Part shown: piece by piece, positions 5,822-9,456 of the stretch
How positions within the stretch are numbered: the first letter of the stretch is position 1
How the letters are laid out: each line of letters starts with the position of its first letter
DNA from: JBFKOL01 sp041628815
GTDB taxonomy: Bacteria > Bacteroidota > Bacteroidia > Chitinophagales > Saprospiraceae
Direction of reading: 5' to 3'
Assembly (NCBI GenBank): GCA_041628815.1
Contig: JBFKOL010000156.1
Location: forward strand, 1 to 9,456
DNA: 9,456 nt
Translations under genes and position numbers: made by a program
The notes under the pieces: generated by a model
Database searches by the model: none
What the model was told of the DNA's origin: nothing
The model's input: the letters and a program-made list of their open reading frames with translations, nothing else

Positions 5822-8335
5822 ATGTCTTCGAAAAGCAAGAGAAAGCGCAAGGGGAGAAATTCGGCAGGGGATCATAGGATTGCAAAGATAACGGGTACAC
5901 TTTTGGTGCTGGTGGCATTGTACCTGGCCATTGCATTTACATCTTACCTATTTTCTTGGCGCAACGACCAGGATATGGTACTGCAACTGTCATGGGGAAT
6001 ATTGTTTGAAGGTGATGTCGCGGTCAAAAACTGGTTGGGTCGCTTGGGTGCCGTCGTTTCGAATTTTTTCTTCTATTGGGGTTTCGGGGTCGCATCGATC
6101 ATGATTATTCCTGTAATTCTGAAAATAGGGGTACACCGCATCCGCAAAGTACCATTCAACAAAACATGGCCTTTTATCCATAAGACATTCTTTTTAATGT
6201 GCTTTGTTTCAATCACATCTGCTTTCCTCTTTCAGAACTTCTCTTTCCCTTGGGGAGGTAGTTTTGGTGGTGCCATTTGTTTGTGGATGAGCAATTTCAT
6301 AGGACCTGTCGGACTTTTAATGTTGTTGCTTTTTTGCCTTTTGACATGGGTGATCTGGAAGTTCAACCCCGCTATCGAATCCCTGGCCATGTCAACTCCT
6401 TTTGGGGGACTTTCACTACCATCTTTTCTTCATTTTCGTTCATCCTCCTCCCGTGATGATTATCAGCCAAACGAAGATTATACTGAAACCCTCAGGCCGC
6501 GTGATGAGCGTTCATCACATTCCGTCGCATTCGATGGGGCCATTCCGAAAACCAAACCGACCTCCAACCCAAGTTTTCCGGTTCGGGAACGTTCAGGCGA
6601 GTTGGAGCTTGAACTTCCTGAAACCATGATTGGCGAACCATCCGTCAAGAAAGGCAGCCCATTTGAAAAAATAGAACTGCAAGACTTTGGTGTAGAAAGC
6701 GCCGCCGCAAAGCGCAATGAGAAGATAGAAGAAAAAATGGCCGACATTTCTCTGGAGACCAACAAAGGAGAGAAGGTAAATCGCGAATTGACCGTTGAAC
6801 AGGAAAACTCGGACCACAACGAACCGTTTGACCCAACGAAAGAACTGTCTTCCTATAAGTACCCAAAAATTGACCTGCTGTGTGACTATTCCGATCAAAA
6901 ACTGGAAATAGACAGGGAGGAATTGGAGGCTAACAAGGATCAGATTATACGGACCTTGTTGAATTACAAAATTGAAATCACAAAAATTAGGGCGACTATC
7001 GGGCCTACAGTGACTCTTTACGAGATTGTTCCGGCGCCCGGTGTTAAGATAAGCAAGATCAAAAACCTCGAAGATGACATAGCACTTAGCCTTGCTGCAT
7101 TGGGTATCCGGATCATTGCACCTATTCCGGGAAAAGGAACTATAGGTATTGAGGTACCTAATAAGAAGAAGCAGATCGTTTCTTTCAAAGAGGTAATTCG
7201 ATCGGACAAATTCCAGAATGCGAAGATGGACTTGCCTGTAGCGCTTGGTAAAACGATTTCCAACGAGGTGTTCGTGGCTGACTTGGCAAAAATGCCTCAC
7301 TTGCTGATAGCAGGTGCCACGGGACAGGGAAAATCTGTAGGGATCAATACCATTATTATGTCGTTGCTTTACAAAAAGCATCCGTCGCAAGTCAAGTTAG
7401 TACTGATAGATCCCAAGAAAGTGGAGCTGTTTCCATACAGCCAGATCAACAAACACTTCCTGGCTTATTTGCCCAATGAAAATGAGCCTATCGTGACTGA
7501 AACGAGCAAGGTCATTTATACACTGAATTCATTGTGCATAGAGATGGATGAGCGCTATGATCTACTCAAGAAAGCGCGTGCTAGGAATATCAAAGAGTAC
7601 AACGAAAAATTCATTTCGAGAAAGCTCAATCCACTGAATGGTCATAAGTTCATGCCATTTATCGTACTTGTAATTGATGAGTTTGCCGATTTGATCATGA
7701 CGGCAGGAAAGGAGGTGGAATTGCCGATTGCGCGTATAGCGCAGCTGGCAAGAGCCGTGGGAATTCACCTGATCATTGCGACACAGAGACCTTCTGTGAA
7801 CATCATCACAGGCGTGATCAAGGCAAACTTCCCGGCAAGGATTGCTTTCAAGGTAACGTCCAAAATTGATTCCAGAACCATTCTTGATGGAGGGGGAGCA
7901 GACCAGTTGATTGGCCGTGGTGACATGTTGTTAAGTGTCGGAGGCAACATTGTACGACTTCAGTGTGCTTTTGTCGATACGCCTGAGGTGGAAAAGTGTT
8001 CTCACTACATCGGTCAACAACAAGGCTTCACTGAACCTTTTTACCTCCCTGAATATGAAGCGGAAGATGCTGGAGCCGGAAGTAAAAATATAAGCCTTAA
8101 CGAATTGGATGAGGTGTTCTGGGATGCGGCAAACCTGGTCGTCGCCAACCAGCATGGCTCAACTTCAATGCTCCAGCGCAAGCTTCAACTGGGCTACAAC
8201 CGTGCCGGAAGAATAATGGATCAGTTGGAAGCATTGGGTATAGTCGGAGAAGGTCAGGGGTCAAAACCCCGAGAGGTCTTGTATTTCAGTGAGATGGAAT
8301 TGAGACAACTCAAGGAAAACCTCATGAATCGTTAG
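5822..8335 (+). CDS. ftsK: DNA translocase FtsK/SpoIIIE family
   Basis: This 837-residue protein is a membrane-anchored, ATP-driven DNA pump that clears and aligns the chromosome terminus at the division septum. After a basic N-terminus (KSKRKRKGR) come four membrane segments (about 23-46, 78-102, 121-139 and 150-179), as in FtsK. A charged, low-complexity linker (about 190-370) follows. The motor has HLLIAGATGQGKSVG with Walker A at 498-505, VIDEFADLIM with Walker B at 617-626, TQRPSVNIITGVIKANFPARIAF, and the IDSRTILDGGGADQLIGRGDML segment in two adjoining parts. The C-terminal gamma winged helix (about 757-837) includes LQRKLQLGYNRAGRIMDQLE, the helix region that reads orienting DNA motifs and contacts XerD in E. 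coli. Length is normal for Bacteroidota, with no broken motif. The start at 5822 directly follows the repeat-bearing AT-rich region; no clear Shine-Dalgarno is present. Confidence 0.97.
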   Translation: MSSKSKRKRKGRNSAGDHRIAKITGTLLVLVALYLAIAFTSYLFSWRNDQDMVLQLSWGILFEGDVAVKNWLGRLGAVVSNFFFYWGFGVASIMIIPVILKIGVHRIRKVPFNKTWPFIHKTFFLMCFVSITSAFLFQNFSFPWGGSFGGAICLWMSNFIGPVGLLMLLLFCLLTWVIWKFNPAIESLAMSTPFGGLSLPSFLHFRSSSSRDDYQPNEDYTETLRPRDERSSHSVAFDGAIPKTKPTSNPSFPVRERSGELELELPETMIGEPSVKKGSPFEKIELQDFGVESAAAKRNEKIEEKMADISLETNKGEKVNRELTVEQENSDHNEPFDPTKELSSYKYPKIDLLCDYSDQKLEIDREELEANKDQIIRTLLNYKIEITKIRATIGPTVTLYEIVPAPGVKISKIKNLEDDIALSLAALGIRIIAPIPGKGTIGIEVPNKKKQIVSFKEVIRSDKFQNAKMDLPVALGKTISNEVFVADLAKMPHLLIAGATGQGKSVGINTIIMSLLYKKHPSQVKLVLIDPKKVELFPYSQINKHFLAYLPNENEPIVTETSKVIYTLNSLCIEMDERYDLLKKARARNIKEYNEKFISRKLNPLNGHKFMPFIVLVIDEFADLIMTAGKEVELPIARIAQLARAVGIHLIIATQRPSVNIITGVIKANFPARIAFKVTSKIDSRTILDGGGADQLIGRGDMLLSVGGNIVRLQCAFVDTPEVEKCSHYIGQQQGFTEPFYLPEYEAEDAGAGSKNISLNELDEVFWDAANLVVANQHGSTSMLQRKLQLGYNRAGRIMDQLEALGIVGEGQGSKPREVLYFSEMELRQLKENLMNR

Positions 8336-8389
8336 AAAGTCTTTGGATTCGGTAATCGGGTGAATAACACTTTTTACTGCCAATAAGAC

Positions 8390-9456
8390 TCAATGCCTGT
8401 CCTTGTATCCGCTTATGATATTTTTTAATACGTCGTGCTGCTTCATGGCACTCCTTACAAAATAAGTCGATTCTGTACTTTTCAGAACATTGTAGGCTTT
8501 TTCAAGGTAGGCTTCAAGTTTTGAATAGAACAATGCAGGATCCCTTTCTTTCTTGGAGCCATTGTTGAACAGAGTTGTGGCATAATTGATCAACGTGTGG
8601 GCAAACATTTCCTTTTGCCAATTATGAAAGTCGGTCAGATTTTCAGCTTTCTCACAGTAGTCGATCACCTCATGTTGAAGGGTCGCGAGCTTATACCATT
8701 CACCGGACAGAACGTATTGTTCCGACGAATCGACCAAAACAGAGGCAAAATCCAGATAGCTATGGCCCAATTCGCGCTGGTTTGCTTCCGTTGGATTGAA
8801 TCTGTAGCTCATTTCAGCTTCAATCACTTTTCGTTTCCTCTCAGGTAGTGCAAAAAACGTATTAAGGGTGTCTTCGAAATTGTAACAAGGATTTTTTGAA
8901 TGCACTACCGGGGTACGCGTCCTGAAATCCTCGGCAGTTAACGGGCAATCGAGAAGCTGCCACATTGGCTGAGCCGGAAGGTGATCACGAATAAACATCT
9001 CAGGAGGAGACAAAAAATATTGATCTTCATCCCCATTGCGCCATGTATTAGGGTCTGATATCAGACCTGAAGCCCATGTAACATCTACGAGATACCAGGT
9101 TGAATCCAAAAGTACGGCGTTCCATGCATGGTCGGGAGCCTCGAGTTCCACGTGTGACGTAGGTGTTCCCCGGCTATAACCCGAAACCGTATAAGCCGTG
9201 ATATTGATCTCGTCACACAGTTTGTTGAAAAGGTTCGAATAACCGGTACAAACGGCTTTCCTGCGATTCAATACCTCTTCGACGTCGAAGTTGTACCTAT
9301 ACTCATTATTTGATACAGCGTGCCTGTCATAATGAATATTGTGCTTGATCCAAACATAGACAGATCTGACTTTTTCTCGATCACTGTAGTGTGATGGACC
9401 AAGATATTCTGCGAGTACCGGGACTGAGATGGCCTGGGACTTACCTGCTCCCAGAG
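8390..9456 (-). CDS. Transglutaminase-like (kyphoscoliosis-peptidase-like) protein, N-terminus beyond the window
   Basis: The leftward frame is open from the right edge to a TGA at 8390-8392, giving 354 visible residues. The catalytic triad of the transglutaminase-like fold is present: Cys in KAVCTGYSNL (codon 9248-9250), His in PDHAWNAV (9128-9130) and Asp in YLVDVTWASG (9083-9085). Upstream residues read VYVWIKHNIHYD, the normal first part of this domain, so a TTG at 9271 is internal and not the start. The domain ends in YFLSPPEMFIRDHLP and WQLLDCPL, a pattern I know from kyphoscoliosis-peptidase-like proteins. A helical C-terminal half (about residue 190 onward) shows no motif I recognise. 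The family includes peptidases and cross-linking enzymes; substrate and location cannot be judged without the N-terminus. It converges with ftsK with 54 bases between. Confidence 0.88.
   Translation of the reverse strand, partial: LGAGKSQAISVPVLAEYLGPSHYSDREKVRSVYVWIKHNIHYDRHAVSNNEYRYNFDVEEVLNRRKAVCTGYSNLFNKLCDEINITAYTVSGYSRGTPTSHVELEAPDHAWNAVLLDSTWYLVDVTWASGLISDPNTWRNGDEDQYFLSPPEMFIRDHLPAQPMWQLLDCPLTAEDFRTRTPVVHSKNPCYNFEDTLNTFFALPERKRKVIEAEMSYRFNPTEANQRELGHSYLDFASVLVDSSEQYVLSGEWYKLATLQHEVIDYCEKAENLTDFHNWQKEMFAHTLINYATTLFNNGSKKERDPALFYSKLEAYLEKAYNVLKSTESTYFVRSAMKQHDVLKNIISGYKDRH

Noticed and set aside
6593..7390. Long leftward open frame (265 codons) inside ftsK
   Set aside because: It is antisense to a strongly conserved motor domain and its translation is Phe/Arg-rich with no recognisable domain, as expected for a shadow frame.
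8338..8390. Imperfect inverted repeat AGTCTTTGG / CCAATAAGACT between ftsK and the transglutaminase gene, a possible bidirectional terminator
   Set aside because: The arms pair only with a 2-base bulge, the loop is over 30 bases, and no T-run follows the stem on either strand.
9439..9454. LGAGKS at the visible start of the transglutaminase-like protein, resembling a P-loop
   Set aside because: The full GxxxxGK[ST] pattern cannot be confirmed because the needed residue is outside the window, and no other NTPase motif is seen.

Overview
The window looks like an ordinary chromosomal stretch from a member of the Bacteroidota, probably of the Cytophagia/Sphingobacteriia type. I infer this from promoter-like TAnnTTTG elements, starts with little or no Shine-Dalgarno sequence, an outer-membrane barrel protein of a type I associate with that phylum, and the Bacteroidota-like style of the FtsK and ThiF/MoeB-rhodanese proteins. 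I recognise no rRNA, tRNA, insertion sequence, phage gene or CRISPR array. Gene density is high; the longest gene-free stretch is about 185 bases.

Layout. At the left edge the last 26 codons of a rightward gene, possibly DinB-family, overlap by ATGA (80-83) with a rightward NUDIX hydrolase (80-625) whose Nudix box has lost one metal-binding glutamate. Four leftward genes follow. In transcription order they are a MoeB/ThiF-type E1 enzyme fused to rhodanese (5636-4506), a secreted barrel protein of unknown role (4391-3234), a DMT/EamA transporter (3107-2172) and a PLP-dependent group II decarboxylase (2126-675). The transporter and decarboxylase are closely spaced and may form a transport/metabolism pair. 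The decarboxylase also seems to have its own promoter, placed so that its transcript would be almost leaderless. The NUDIX and decarboxylase genes converge at about 626-674.

An AT-rich, repeat-bearing divergent intergenic region (5637-5821) separates the E1-rhodanese gene from the rightward ftsK gene (5822-8335). FtsK is a four-helix membrane anchor, a linker and a RecA-like motor with the DNA-reading gamma domain; it pumps the chromosome terminus at division. It converges with a leftward transglutaminase-like gene (8390 to the right edge). That gene stays open to the end of the window, so its N-terminus lies outside.

I see no convincing novel multi-gene system. The points most worth a second look are the repeats in front of ftsK, the altered Nudix box, the unassigned barrel protein, the transporter-decarboxylase pair, and several start-site corrections (80 rather than 68; 2126 rather than 2171; transglutaminase gene continuing past 9271).
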